Source: a virus
Direction: 5' to 3' (one strand)
Length of the DNA stretch: 23,644 bases
IMG/VR virus record: IMGVR_UViG_3300022602_000434
Coordinates: 1-23,644 of that record
Under the pieces are notes generated by a model. The model made no database searches. It saw only the letters and a list, made by a program, of their open reading frames with translations, and was not told the DNA's origin. The number at the start of each line of letters is the position of its first letter. Within the stretch, counting starts at the first letter, position 1. Shown one piece after another: positions 7,677 to 15,462 of this stretch. The position numbers and the translations under genes were made by a program.

Positions 7677-8141
7677 ATGACTCAAACAGCAGAAAAAAGT
7701 AGATTAACGCGTGAAATGGAATCTAGGAATCTTACTGAGCGCCCTAAGCAGTGGCAGCAACCAGAATTACTCCCAGAACCTGATAAGGAGCCAGGATACG
7801 CGTACAGATGGATTCGGGTAGCATCCCTTGGCAAGTCAGATCCCAAGAATATCTCTAGTAGATTCCGTGAAGGTTGGGAGCCTGTTGGCATTGCGGAGCA
7901 ACCTAAATTTAGACTGCTAGTTGATCCTGATAGTCGTTTTAAAGACGGTATTGAGATTGACGGGTTATTACTCTGTAAGACTCCTGAAGAGTTTGTTAAG
8001 CAGGCAAATGAATTCTATGCCAAGCAGACACATGCTCAGACGCAGGCTGTAGATAATAGCCTTATGCGCCAAAGTGATCCGCGTATGCCAATCTTTAACG
8101 AGAGGAAGACTACAACGACCTTTGGAAAAGGTTCTTTCTAA
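7677..8141 (+). CDS. Conserved phage protein between scaffold and capsid genes (154 aa)
   Basis: The frame opens at 7635 inside the scaffold gene, but the ATG at 7677, four bases after the scaffold stop and preceded by GGGGT, is the likely start. The core reads YAYRWIRVASLGKSDPKNIS, then FREGWEPVG, then a short beta-rich stretch ending DGLLLCKTPEEFVKQ. I recognise this as a type of small protein commonly found beside capsid genes in aquatic short-tailed phages, but I know of no assigned function. The C-terminus is flexible, with PIFNERKTTTTFGKGSF at the end. A role in head assembly is inferred from position only. Confidence 0.65.
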   Translation: MTQTAEKSRLTREMESRNLTERPKQWQQPELLPEPDKEPGYAYRWIRVASLGKSDPKNISSRFREGWEPVGIAEQPKFRLLVDPDSRFKDGIEIDGLLLCKTPEEFVKQANEFYAKQTHAQTQAVDNSLMRQSDPRMPIFNERKTTTTFGKGSF

Positions 8142-8154
8142 TTTGGAGATTTAA

Positions 8155-9054
8155 ATGGCTTTTCCTACAGTATCAGCCCCCTACGGGCTAAAGCCAATCA
8201 ATCTGATTGGCGGACAGGTATTTGCGGGTTCTACTCGTCAAATTCCTATCCAGTACGGATATGCAACAAACATCTACTACGGTGACTTTGTTAATATCTC
8301 TTTGAACGGTACCGTTACACGTATGACTGTTACTACTGGTGCTGGAAGCACTACCGGTGGTGCTGGCTACGGTATGGTTGGTATCTTCCTTGGCTGTTCT
8401 TACACAAACCCAACAACTAAGCAAAAACTATTTAGCCAATACTGGCCCGGTGGTACTCTTGCTGGTGACGCGTTTGCTGTTGTTACAGACGATCCTGATA
8501 CAGTGTTCAGAACAGCTGTTGTTAGCTCACAAGGCGGCACAACTATCGCTTCTGCTTCTACTGCGTTTATCGGTCAAAACTTGTCAGTTTCTAACTTGGC
8601 TGGTTCTACCGCTACAGGTAACTCTAAGAACGCTGCATTGACATCTGCATCATTGCCTTCAGCTTCTAACACAGCAATGCCTTTGCGTGTTATTGACTTG
8701 GCTCGTGAGACAGCTGTTGCTACTTCTGGTACTAACGGCGCATCTGCATGTACTAGCACAACGCTAACTTTAGCTTCTGCTGTTACTACTTTTGCTGCTG
8801 GATATTCTAATATCCCAGTCGGTACTGAAGTTGGCTACCTTGACTCCAACGGGTTTGTTGTATTCTCTGGTTCTTACGTTGCTTCTGCTTACACAAGCGG
8901 TACTAGCGTAACATTGAATGCAGCCCCAGGTGGAGCAGTAGCTTCAATCCCAGCAAACGCTACTGTTGTATTTACTTGCTATCCTGAAGTATTGGTGAAA
9001 ATCAACTTCGGTTTACATGAGTATTACAACAATACACCCAATGCCTCAATCTAA
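8155..9054 (+). CDS. Head decoration or minor capsid protein (probable)
   Basis: A 299-residue beta-rich protein just before the major capsid gene. The N-terminal half (PYGLKPINLIGGQVFAGSTR, YGDFV, GMVGIFLGCSYTNPTTKQ, FSQYWPGGT, VVTDDPDTVF) is a pattern I recognise from proteins next to capsid genes in many environmental phages. The C-terminus ends VLVKINFGLHEYYN. Between LRVIDLA (about residue 183) and that ending lies a Ser/Thr/Ala/Gly-rich stretch of about 90 residues that looks like an extra inserted beta domain. It lacks signal peptide and membrane segments. A decoration role is inferred from position and composition; it could also be a second capsid component. Ribosome site GGAG. Confidence 0.6.
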   Translation: MAFPTVSAPYGLKPINLIGGQVFAGSTRQIPIQYGYATNIYYGDFVNISLNGTVTRMTVTTGAGSTTGGAGYGMVGIFLGCSYTNPTTKQKLFSQYWPGGTLAGDAFAVVTDDPDTVFRTAVVSSQGGTTIASASTAFIGQNLSVSNLAGSTATGNSKNAALTSASLPSASNTAMPLRVIDLARETAVATSGTNGASACTSTTLTLASAVTTFAAGYSNIPVGTEVGYLDSNGFVVFSGSYVASAYTSGTSVTLNAAPGGAVASIPANATVVFTCYPEVLVKINFGLHEYYNNTPNASI

Positions 9055-9066
9055 GGAGTAACATAA

Positions 9067-9969
9067 ATGGCTATTTCACGCGCACAACTATTGAAAGAGC
9101 TGCTCCCAGGCTTGAACGCATTGTTCGGTTTAGAGTATGCACGTTACGGCGAAGAGCACAAAGAGATCTACGAAACAGAGACCTCAGAGCGTTCTTTCGA
9201 AGAGGAAACCAAACTGTCAGGATTCTCTGCAGCACCAGTCAAGGGTGAGGGCAATGCCATCGCTTATGACAATGCGCAAGAAGCATGGACAGCTCGCTAT
9301 AACCACGAGACTATCGCATTAGGGTTCTCCCTAACCGAAGAGGCTATTGAAGATAACTTGTATGACTCTTTGTCTGCACGTTATACAAAAGGTCTAGCTC
9401 GTGCTATGGCTTACACCAAACAAGTAAAAGCAGCTTCCGTTCTCAACAACGGCTTCAACGCTTCTTACGTTGGTGGTGATGGCGTTTCTCTGTTCAACAC
9501 AGCTCACCCACTAATCAACGGTGGAACAAACGGCAACACTCCTTCTACTCCTGCTGACTTGAACGAAACTGCCCTTGAAAATGCAGTTATCCAGATCGCA
9601 GCTTGGACAGATGAGCGTGGTCTTTTGATCGCAGCTAAGCCCAAGAAGTTGATTATTCCTCCAGCATTGCAATTCGTTTCTACTCGTTTGTTAGAGACAA
9701 AACTGCGCGTTGGTACGACTAACAACGACATTAACGCTATCGAGAACAATGGTTCTATCCCAGAGGGTTACACCGTTAATCACTTCTTGACAGCGCCAAA
9801 TGCTTGGTTCTTAACAACTGACGTACCTAACGGTCTCAAGCACTTCGTTCGTGTTCCTTTACAGAACTCAATGGACGGTGATTTTGATACAGGTAACGTA
9901 CGTTACAAGTCAAGAGAGCGTTATTCTTTCGGATGGTCTGATCCACTCGGAGTTTACGGTTCTTACTAA
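9067..9969 (+). CDS. Major capsid protein, Mu gpT-like (HK97-fold)
   Basis: A 300-residue coat protein. It begins ISRAQLLKELLPGLNALFGL and shows features of the Mu-like major head protein (gpT) group: ETETSERSFEEETKLSGF, the patterned segment YNHETIALGFSLTEEAIEDN, DGVSLFNTAHPLI, and the C-terminal run RYKSRERYSFGWSDPLGVYG. No N-terminal delta domain that would need cleavage is evident, which agrees with the separate scaffold gene. The ribosome site AAGGAG is formed from the upstream stop codon. A strong terminator follows at once, as expected for a highly expressed capsid gene that ends a transcription unit. Confidence 0.88.
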   Translation: MAISRAQLLKELLPGLNALFGLEYARYGEEHKEIYETETSERSFEEETKLSGFSAAPVKGEGNAIAYDNAQEAWTARYNHETIALGFSLTEEAIEDNLYDSLSARYTKGLARAMAYTKQVKAASVLNNGFNASYVGGDGVSLFNTAHPLINGGTNGNTPSTPADLNETALENAVIQIAAWTDERGLLIAAKPKKLIIPPALQFVSTRLLETKLRVGTTNNDINAIENNGSIPEGYTVNHFLTAPNAWFLTTDVPNGLKHFVRVPLQNSMDGDFDTGNVRYKSRERYSFGWSDPLGVYGSY

Positions 9970-9998
9970 AAATATGGGGGCTTCGGCCCCCTATTTTT
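9968..9998 (+). terminator. Strong rho-independent terminator after the capsid gene
   Basis: Hairpin GGGGGC-TTCG-GCCCCC (9976-9991) with the very stable TTCG loop. It is flanked by AAAAATA on the left and TATTTTT on the right, which extend the stem apart from a bulged T and provide a T run. The A and T flanks mean it could also act leftward. It begins at the end of the capsid stop codon. Confidence 0.92.
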
Positions 9999-9999
9999 G

Positions 10000-10027
10000 T
10001 TGACTTTTTAATTTTTTGGTGTATATT
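10000..10027 (+). promoter_or_regulatory. Sigma70-type promoter downstream of the capsid terminator
   Basis: TTGACT (10000-10005) and TATATT (10022-10027) are separated by 16 bases, each one or two changes from consensus, with an AT-rich spacer. Transcription would start near 10034. Placed right after the capsid terminator, it would restart transcription for the structural and tail genes from 10117 on. Confidence 0.6.
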
Positions 10028-10105
10028 TCAGTTATCTGGGAATTCGCTCTTGTTGCCACTGGCCCAGCAGACGATGCAACGATCGACAAGAGAACTTTTG
10101 CATAA
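10028..10105 (+). pseudogene. Relic 3' end of a lost gene
   Basis: A short open frame reading SVIWEFALVATGPADDATID and ending KRTFA at TAA (10103-10105). It has no possible start downstream of the promoter and no ribosome site. It reads like real protein, and its stop codon is fused to the ribosome site of the next gene as TAAGGA, the same junction seen between most intact genes here. The simplest reading is that a gene once stood between the capsid gene and the gene at 10117, and that its 5' part was replaced by the terminator and promoter. It is out of frame with the capsid gene, so readthrough cannot produce it. Confidence 0.45.
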
Positions 10106-10116
10106 GGAAACTTATT

Positions 10117-10833
10117 ATGGGACGCAGTACGTATGAAGGCCCGATTCTATCGGGTGATAATAGATTTGGACCTCTTCGTGACGTTGGTTACACAGAGCTT
10201 ATTCAAACAGCCTACATTGACTTTGCTGTAACAACTGGAAACGGTACTGCTGGCTACGCTGGTAGCTCTGGACAGTTTGTTTCATCTAACGGCACTCCTA
10301 ACTTGAATGCCCAGTTATTTACACCAAGTTCTGCATTCAGCACAGCTGGACCAACAACTGCGACACCAACAGCAGATACTACATCTAACATCTATCGCGG
10401 TGTAATTATGTATTTGCCAATCAATAGTCAAATTATTGATGTTATTGTTGATATGCCTACAATCCTTACGATTTCTGGCGGTACATTTACTGGTACAAAC
10501 GTATATGTTTCTAACAATACAACAGCAGCTGCTGGTACACCAACGTACGCATCTTCAGCAATTGGTACATCAACAGCAGGTACAGCTGGACGTCAAACAG
10601 TAGCTTATTCAGCAACTCAGTTGAATAACATGCAAGCTACAACTTCTGATATTCAGAATCCTAACATTGGACAGAATCCTAGTTTCTTGTCTCAGTTGGT
10701 CTGGACACTGAGTATTGCAGGCTCATCTTTAGCCTCTCCTACTGCTGGACAGTTTGGCTTTACCGTACGTTACAGACAATACGATCCTAACATCGGTACA
10801 TCCACAACTTACCCATACGGTAACTTCGACTAA
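10117..10833 (+). CDS. Virion structural protein, beta-rich (238 aa)
   Basis: Begins MGRSTYEGPILSGDNRFGPL, an N-terminus I recognise from structural proteins that follow capsid genes in environmental phages. The rest is rich in Thr, Ser, Ala and Gly with regular beta strands (IIDVIVDMPTILTISGG, FGFTVRYRQYDPN), like head-decoration, spike or fibre proteins. It is the first gene after the promoter at 10000-10027. The ribosome site AAGGA lies nine bases before the ATG and is fused to the stop of the relic frame. A hairpin follows the gene. The exact role is unknown; head decoration or a head fibre are the likely options. Confidence 0.6.
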   Translation: MGRSTYEGPILSGDNRFGPLRDVGYTELIQTAYIDFAVTTGNGTAGYAGSSGQFVSSNGTPNLNAQLFTPSSAFSTAGPTTATPTADTTSNIYRGVIMYLPINSQIIDVIVDMPTILTISGGTFTGTNVYVSNNTTAAAGTPTYASSAIGTSTAGTAGRQTVAYSATQLNNMQATTSDIQNPNIGQNPSFLSQLVWTLSIAGSSLASPTAGQFGFTVRYRQYDPNIGTSTTYPYGNFD

Positions 10834-10839
10834 TAGCTA

Positions 10840-10865
10840 GGGGGGCATTGTCCCCCCTTCTTTCG
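10840..10865 (+). terminator. Hairpin between structural genes, probable weak terminator
   Basis: GGGGGG (10840-10845) pairs with CCCCCC (10852-10857) around the loop CATTGT, followed by TTCTTTCG. The stem is strong but the T run is broken, so part of the transcription probably reads through to the large gene at 10883. It may set the level of the downstream genes or stabilise the 3' end of the upstream message. Confidence 0.6.
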
Positions 10866-10882
10866 ATTTAATAGGGGTTTAT

Positions 10883-13453
10883 ATGGGTTTGTCATTACGC
10901 AATTATTTCTTTTCTAAATCAGGAAATGTCAATACCAACGCCATTGGCTTTGCCAATCAAGGCGTACAAACGCCCACGATGGATTGGGAAGGTATTGATG
11001 GATCAGCGCAGTTTATTGCGCCTCAACGCCTGCGTGACGTTGTTGGTAAGTTAAAAATATCTCAATCACAAAATATTTACGACGCTGACTTTGAGTACGG
11101 CGTGCAGCCTCTTCGCTGGGAAAACGTTATTCAAAACGTATCTGGACAAGCTTATATCGTTCAGAATCCTGGCCTTGGTGGCGTATCTATGAACATTGGT
11201 GGGGGCAATTCACCAGGAGATGTTACGATTCGTCAAAGTCGTCCATACCATCGCTATCAGCCTGGTAAGACTTTTTACATGGCATCTAACGTTAACTTCG
11301 GTGCTTCTGTAACTGGACAGTATCAGCGTGTTGGTATCTTTGATGATTCCAACGGTATCTTTTTCATGCAGTATGGCGCTACATCAGTAAATAATCCTTA
11401 CGCGATGTATGTTGTTATACGTTCTGATTCTGGGGGCTTGCCCGTAGATACAGTATTTGATGCATCTGTCTGGAACGGAAACAAGCAAATTCGTGATGCC
11501 CTGGACTGGACTAAAGTCCAAATGATCTGGATGGAATATGCGTGGTATGGTGCAGGTGCTTTGCGTTGGGGAGTAGTTCTTAACGGTGAGCCTTATATTC
11601 TCCATCAGGTAGGCGCAGGTAACGGTATCTATACTGGCAACCCACAAACTACTCCTTGGAGCCGTACAGGTAATTTGCCTGTTCGCTACGAGCAAAGAGA
11701 TACAGGTAGTGCGACATCTTCATTAATGACTCACTATGGTGTGTCTGTATTGATTGAAGGTTCAATTGATAGACAACGTGGATTTACCTATTCATATGGT
11801 AATGATGCTAAGACTCAAAACCGTGCGCCTTCCTCTGCTATCGTTCGTTATCCAGCTATGTCATTCCGTATGAGAGCTGTTGGCTCTGATATTTTTGATC
11901 AGACTAATGCGGCTTGTACGGGCGGTTCAGCACAGACTTTAACAATTAGCGCGGCTACTCCTGCTATATCTTCTGTGGTTGGTCAGCCTAATAGCGGTCA
12001 AGCTTTGGTTACATTTGCATCTGCTCATGGCTATGCGGTGACTAATACAGCTAACGCTAACAGCCCAGCTCAGTATGTAACTCTTAGTTCATTTACTGAA
12101 ACAGCTACGATTGCTACAGGTAACTATGCGTTCTCTGGAACAACTTTGACTGTAACTACAGCAGTTGCTACAGGCGCTCTCCAGCCTGGACAAGTATTGT
12201 CCGGTACAGGTGTTACAGGAACACCAACTATTGTTGCTCAGTTAACTGCCACAAGTTCTGCTGTTGGGTCACAAGCCTTTGCAAGTGGTGGAGCAGTAGG
12301 CTCAAGCGTAGTAGTATTGGCGGTAGGTACATCATTTGCTGTTGGTCAGTTATTTGCTGGTACAGGAGTTCCTGCTACTACGTTTATTACTGGGGTTAAC
12401 GGGGCTACGATTACGCTTAATAAGGCGTTTACAGCTCAAGCAGCCGGAACATACAACTCTTACGCTCCAGGCGGTTTAGGTACTTACCAAGTTAGCTCTA
12501 CACAGACTACAGGCACAGGTACTCTTACTGCTACATCAACTTACGCGGCACAAACTTGGTTAATCCAAAACGTGCCCACAACAACCACCATGATCCTACC
12601 AATTCAATTGGTAAATGGTGCGACACTCACATCTACGCCTACAGCTACATACTGGGGCGCAAATCAATGGGTCGGTAAGTTTGTGTACTACCAAGCTAGT
12701 TTGCCGTCTATCAGCGGTATTACTAACCCAGCTAGTTCAACAGTTGCAGGTTTAACACAGTACTCATCTACTATTACATTTAGTGCTGCTCACGGACTAA
12801 AACAAGGCGATGTAATTATCATTAGCGGAGCAACCCCATCTGCAATGAATGGTACTTTCTCTGTAAGTATTCCAGCAACTAATCCAACTACTACAGTTTC
12901 AGTTGTATGGGGTAACGTAAACCCAACAAACTACACTTCTGGCGCTAGTGCTGTGTCTCCATACACAGGACGTATTACATCCAATACAACAAGCGCATTA
13001 ACATTTGGTGATGTAGTAACTGGTTTACCATTAATGAATGGACCATCTTCTGGCAATAGCTATCAGATTGGTTTGATTGATCGCGGTCAATTATTGCCAC
13101 AGACTCTTTTGTTGAATTCTTCACAAACTTGTTTGGTTGAATTGATTGCTTCTACACCTACAAACCAAGTGTCTTTAACTGGCGCAAGCTTTGTTCCTTT
13201 AAATCAATTGGGTTCATACAACTCATTTGCTGAGCAGGATTTAAGTTCTACAGCAATGTCTGGTGGTGAGGTTGTATACGCATTCTCTACTCCACCTAAC
13301 GGTCTACAACAACTTGACTTAACTAATTTCTTCCCTGTGCTCACCAACGTTAGGGGTAACGTAGCGGACATTTTGACTGTTGCAGTTACTTGTGCAAATA
13401 GCAGCGGCGTGACACTTCAGGTAAACGTAGTTTGTCAAGAGGCAATGGCATAA
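10883..13453 (+). CDS. Large modular structural protein with nested beta domains
   Basis: An 856-residue virion protein. Residues 1-340 form a conserved-looking N-terminal part (DWEGIDGSAQFIAPQRLRDV, FEYGVQPLRWEN, then a beta-rich region with KVQMIWMEYAWYGAGALRWG) that could hold a lectin-like jelly roll. Residues 350-700 are Ser/Thr/Gly-rich modules of types common in environmental phage structural proteins. One is an 'AHG' module (365-404, apparently resuming at 555-572). One is an 'SGTGV...GTYQVS' module (405-455, resuming at 529-551). A third lies inside the second (456-528). A second, uninterrupted AHG module is at 610-690. The C-terminal 130 residues form a conserved cap (SYQIGLIDRGQLLPQ, YAFSTPPNGLQQLDL). 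It is probably a head or neck appendage. Ribosome site AGGGG; the end overlaps the next start by one base. Confidence 0.6.
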   Translation: MGLSLRNYFFSKSGNVNTNAIGFANQGVQTPTMDWEGIDGSAQFIAPQRLRDVVGKLKISQSQNIYDADFEYGVQPLRWENVIQNVSGQAYIVQNPGLGGVSMNIGGGNSPGDVTIRQSRPYHRYQPGKTFYMASNVNFGASVTGQYQRVGIFDDSNGIFFMQYGATSVNNPYAMYVVIRSDSGGLPVDTVFDASVWNGNKQIRDALDWTKVQMIWMEYAWYGAGALRWGVVLNGEPYILHQVGAGNGIYTGNPQTTPWSRTGNLPVRYEQRDTGSATSSLMTHYGVSVLIEGSIDRQRGFTYSYGNDAKTQNRAPSSAIVRYPAMSFRMRAVGSDIFDQTNAACTGGSAQTLTISAATPAISSVVGQPNSGQALVTFASAHGYAVTNTANANSPAQYVTLSSFTETATIATGNYAFSGTTLTVTTAVATGALQPGQVLSGTGVTGTPTIVAQLTATSSAVGSQAFASGGAVGSSVVVLAVGTSFAVGQLFAGTGVPATTFITGVNGATITLNKAFTAQAAGTYNSYAPGGLGTYQVSSTQTTGTGTLTATSTYAAQTWLIQNVPTTTTMILPIQLVNGATLTSTPTATYWGANQWVGKFVYYQASLPSISGITNPASSTVAGLTQYSSTITFSAAHGLKQGDVIIISGATPSAMNGTFSVSIPATNPTTTVSVVWGNVNPTNYTSGASAVSPYTGRITSNTTSALTFGDVVTGLPLMNGPSSGNSYQIGLIDRGQLLPQTLLLNSSQTCLVELIASTPTNQVSLTGASFVPLNQLGSYNSFAEQDLSSTAMSGGEVVYAFSTPPNGLQQLDLTNFFPVLTNVRGNVADILTVAVTCANSSGVTLQVNVVCQEAMA

Positions 13454-13767
13454 TGGCGAAATCACCAGCATGGCAGAGAAAAGAAGGCAAGAACCCGAAT
13501 GGGGGTCTGAACGCGAAAGGTCGCGCTTCCGCGAAGAAAGAAGGGCACAACTTGAAACCGCCGCAACCAGAAGGCGGATCAAGGAAAGATTCTTTTTGCG
13601 CGAGAATGAGTGGGATGAAGAAGAAGCTTACATCCGCAAAAACAGCAAACGATCCAGATAGTCGGATTAACAAAAGTCTGAGAGCATGGAACTGTGCTGA
13701 AGGCGGATACATAAAAGCAGCGGATGGTATTGCAGAGCGCGGACATACTAAAGGCAGGTACATGTAA
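13453..13767 (+). CDS. Small basic phage protein with C-terminal DGIA-RG-TKGR tag (104 aa)
   Basis: The frame opens at 13432, but the ATG at 13453 in the TAATG overlap with the upstream gene is the likely start. The first 81 residues (SPAWQRKEGKNPNGGLNAKG, then KKEGHNLKPPQPEGGSRKDS, FCARMSGMKKKLTSAKTAND and LRAWNC) are a compact conserved sequence I have seen in small proteins of marine and freshwater phages; no function is known to me. The last 23 residues (AEGGYIKAADGIAERGHTKG-RYM) form a separate tail shared with neighbouring genes. It is strongly basic and without membrane segments. The conserved N-part joined to the shared tail suggests the tail is a signal rather than part of the fold. 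Confidence 0.75.
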   Translation: MAKSPAWQRKEGKNPNGGLNAKGRASAKKEGHNLKPPQPEGGSRKDSFCARMSGMKKKLTSAKTANDPDSRINKSLRAWNCAEGGYIKAADGIAERGHTKGRYM

Positions 13768-14048
13768 TGGCAGAAGAAAAATCAAAGTCTAAACGTATTG
13801 ATGTTCCTGAGAATACTAAGACATTATTACCTGCTTCTGGTTCTAAACTAAGTGGTGGTTTGCCTCCTGCTGAAGACCCATCACTTCTTAGGAAAGACAA
13901 ATCAATATCTGTTAGTATGTCTCCTGAAGGAGTTATAAGCGGAACTTTGCCAGGCATAGGAAAGAAAAAAGGCGGCAAAATAAAATCAGCTTCGTCTCGC
14001 GCAGATGGAATTGCTTCTAAAGGCCATACCAAAGGTAGATATTTATAA
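13767..14048 (+). CDS. Small basic protein with C-terminal DGIA-KG-TKGR tag (93 aa)
   Basis: Joined to its neighbours by TAATG overlaps at both ends. The N-terminal part is polar and probably disordered (SKSKRIDVPENTKTLLPASG). A short beta-like stretch follows (DKSISVSMSPEGVISGTLPG), then GKKKGGKIKSASSRADGIAS and KGHTKGRYL at the end. The tail matches that of the preceding gene in protein sequence but not in codon choice: of twelve shared residues in ADGIA..GHTKGRY, eight use a different codon. It has no known domain. It is one of the small-protein cluster between the large structural gene and the adaptors. Confidence 0.7.
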   Translation: MAEEKSKSKRIDVPENTKTLLPASGSKLSGGLPPAEDPSLLRKDKSISVSMSPEGVISGTLPGIGKKKGGKIKSASSRADGIASKGHTKGRYL

Positions 14049-14293
14049 TGAGTCAAGAGATAATGATGTTGTGGAACTCTGTGTTGTCAATATTATTGGC
14101 AATCATAGGGTTTTTCCTTAAAGAAAAGTTTTCTGAAGTCAAGCGACTTGACATATTGCTTAACAAAACTAGAGAGGAGAACGCACGTGAGTACGTCACC
14201 CAAGCAGAACTTAATCGTCTTACTGACCACTTTGACCAGCGCTTTAACAAACTTGAAGCAAAAATTGATCAACTTATTCAGCAAAAAGCATAA
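14048..14293 (+). CDS. Single-pass membrane protein with coiled coil (81 aa)
   Basis: Residues 7-25 (MLWNSVLSILLAIIGFFLK) form one membrane helix, followed by a charged helix with heptad character to the end (REYVTQAELNRLTDHFDQRF, NKLEAKIDQLIQQKA). It has no signal-peptide cleavage site and no C-terminal tag of the kind in the neighbouring genes. Proteins with this layout occur widely in phages and are usually unnamed. A small holin-like or lysis-associated role is possible, as is an inner-membrane anchor used during entry or assembly. It starts on a TAATG overlap with the upstream gene and ends on another. Confidence 0.65.
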   Translation: MSQEIMMLWNSVLSILLAIIGFFLKEKFSEVKRLDILLNKTREENAREYVTQAELNRLTDHFDQRFNKLEAKIDQLIQQKA

Positions 14294-14871
14294 TGCCTAG
14301 CACAAGTAAAAAACAGCATAATCTTATGGAAGCGGTGGCTCACAATCCATCGTTTGCCAAAAAGGTAGGTATCCCGCAATCTGTGGGAAAAGACTTCAGC
14401 AATGCCGATAAAGGCAAAAAATTCTCAAAAGGTGGTGATACTATGGCAATGGATCCAAAAAAGATGGCTGCTATGGCAGCTATGAAAAAAGCTCAACCAG
14501 CTCCAGCTGCTCCTGCAATGGGCGGTATGGGTGGTATGAAAAAAGGCGGGGCAACCAAAAAGATGGCTGCTGGTGGTAAAGCCGAGACAATGGGACCACG
14601 TACTATGAAAGAAGACGTAGAAAAGGGTTCTAATAAGGATAAAAAATTTGGTGAGCATGGCATTCAAAAGCGCGGGCACACCAAAGATATCGAAGAAAAA
14701 ATGAAGGGTTCTACCACAGGCATGAAAAAAGGTGGTATGACTAAAAAGTACGCTAAAGGCGGAACAATCATTGGCGAGACCCAAGGTTCAGAAGGTCTGA
14801 AAAAAGGTAACAAAGGTTTTGGTCAACATGCTATCCAGAAAAAAGGCATGACCAAAGGCAGATACATGTAA
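14293..14871 (+). CDS. Basic low-complexity protein with internal and C-terminal RG-TK tags (192 aa)
   Basis: The N-terminal 45 residues (STSKKQHNLMEAVAHNPSFA, then KKVGIPQSVGKDFSNADKGK) are a conserved segment I recognise from small phage proteins of unknown function. The rest is Lys, Gly and Met rich, with repeated KKGG and MAAM blocks. The tag appears twice, once inside as GEHGIQKRGHTKDIEEK (about residues 119-135) and once at the very end as GQHAIQKKGMTKGRYM. Between the copies lies MKKGGMTKKYAKGGTIIGET, which echoes the KGG-GSTVIGD segment of the gene at 15657. The composition suggests a flexible, DNA- or capsid-binding chain. It has no enzymatic motif. TAATG overlap at the start; stop fused to the next ribosome site. 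Confidence 0.7.
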   Translation: MPSTSKKQHNLMEAVAHNPSFAKKVGIPQSVGKDFSNADKGKKFSKGGDTMAMDPKKMAAMAAMKKAQPAPAAPAMGGMGGMKKGGATKKMAAGGKAETMGPRTMKEDVEKGSNKDKKFGEHGIQKRGHTKDIEEKMKGSTTGMKKGGMTKKYAKGGTIIGETQGSEGLKKGNKGFGQHAIQKKGMTKGRYM

Positions 14872-14880
14872 GGAATAGAC

Positions 14881-15453
14881 ATGAAAAAAGCTAAACGTTA
14901 TAACGGAGAAAATGAGAGCTTAATCGAAGACGAAAGTGACCGTGGTTCGATGACTGCGGATCAGCAAGCTAACTCTGACGCCACTAATGCTGCCGCAAAA
15001 GCCGCAGCTCCTAAACCCGCTATTGTTACAAAAGAACAATTAGCCGCTTCTCCTTATGATAATCTTCGTGATTATTTAAATGCTCAGCAAGGTTTAAAGC
15101 GTAGGGATGGAAGTGCTCCTAGCAAATCAACCCCTAAAGCTGAAACTCCAGCTCCTAAAGCAGAAGCTAAGCCTACGCCTAAAGCAGAAGCTCCAGCTCC
15201 TAAAGCTGAAACTAAAGCTGATACAGCGCCTAAATCAACAGGTACTTATCGCGATATATCTGGTAAAGTCAGATCAAAAACTGATGATGGAGAATCAGAG
15301 CGAGCAGCTAACCGTTCTAAGCTTGCTGAAGTATTTTCATCGGGCAAAAAGTTCCGTGAGATGCTAGGCTCAAAATATAAGTCAGGCGGTTCTGTATCCA
15401 GTCGTGGAGACGGTATTGCCCAACGTGGTAAAACCAAAGGTAGATTTTGTTAA
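14881..15453 (+). CDS. Ala/Pro/Lys-rich protein with C-terminal DGIA-RG-TKGR tag (190 aa)
   Basis: Starts after AAGGAATAGAC. It has an acidic, Ala-rich N-terminal part, a short possible helix (TKEQLAASPYDNLRDYLNAQ), then a flexible spacer with four PKAE repeats. A helical segment follows (RAANRSKLAEVFSSGKKFRE) and the tail YKSGGSVSSRGDGIAQRGKT-KGRFC ends the protein. The tail is the variant with Phe-Cys at the end, in place of Tyr-Met or Tyr-Leu in the other members. The Ala-Pro-Lys spacer resembles linkers that keep two parts apart, here the N-terminal part and the tag. The function is unknown. Confidence 0.7.
   Translation: MKKAKRYNGENESLIEDESDRGSMTADQQANSDATNAAAKAAAPKPAIVTKEQLAASPYDNLRDYLNAQQGLKRRDGSAPSKSTPKAETPAPKAEAKPTPKAEAPAPKAETKADTAPKSTGTYRDISGKVRSKTDDGESERAANRSKLAEVFSSGKKFREMLGSKYKSGGSVSSRGDGIAQRGKTKGRFC
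15133..15234 (+). repeat. In-gene PKAE repeats (Ala-Pro-Lys linker)
   Basis: Four copies of Pro-Lys-Ala-Glu in the pattern PKAETPA, PKAEAKPT, PKAEAPA, PKAETKADTA, then PK. In the DNA the copies are close, built on CCTAAAGCWGAA, so the tract can expand or shrink by slippage or recombination. It encodes an extended, probably rigid linker. Confidence 0.8.
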
Positions 15454-15462
15454 GGAGATATT

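Noticed and set aside
13386-13763. Leftward open frame of 125 residues opposite the gene at 13453
   Set aside because: It runs opposite a protein with clear conserved segments, has no ribosome site and its composition is that of a reverse-strand shadow.
14425-14784. Leftward open frame of 119 residues rich in His and Phe
   Set aside because: It is the mirror of the Lys/Gly/Met-rich repeats of the gene at 14293; no start signal.
14293-15453. Tag-bearing genes as recent tandem gene duplicates
   Set aside because: Outside the tag the proteins are unrelated, and within the tag most shared residues use different codons, so recent duplication does not fit.
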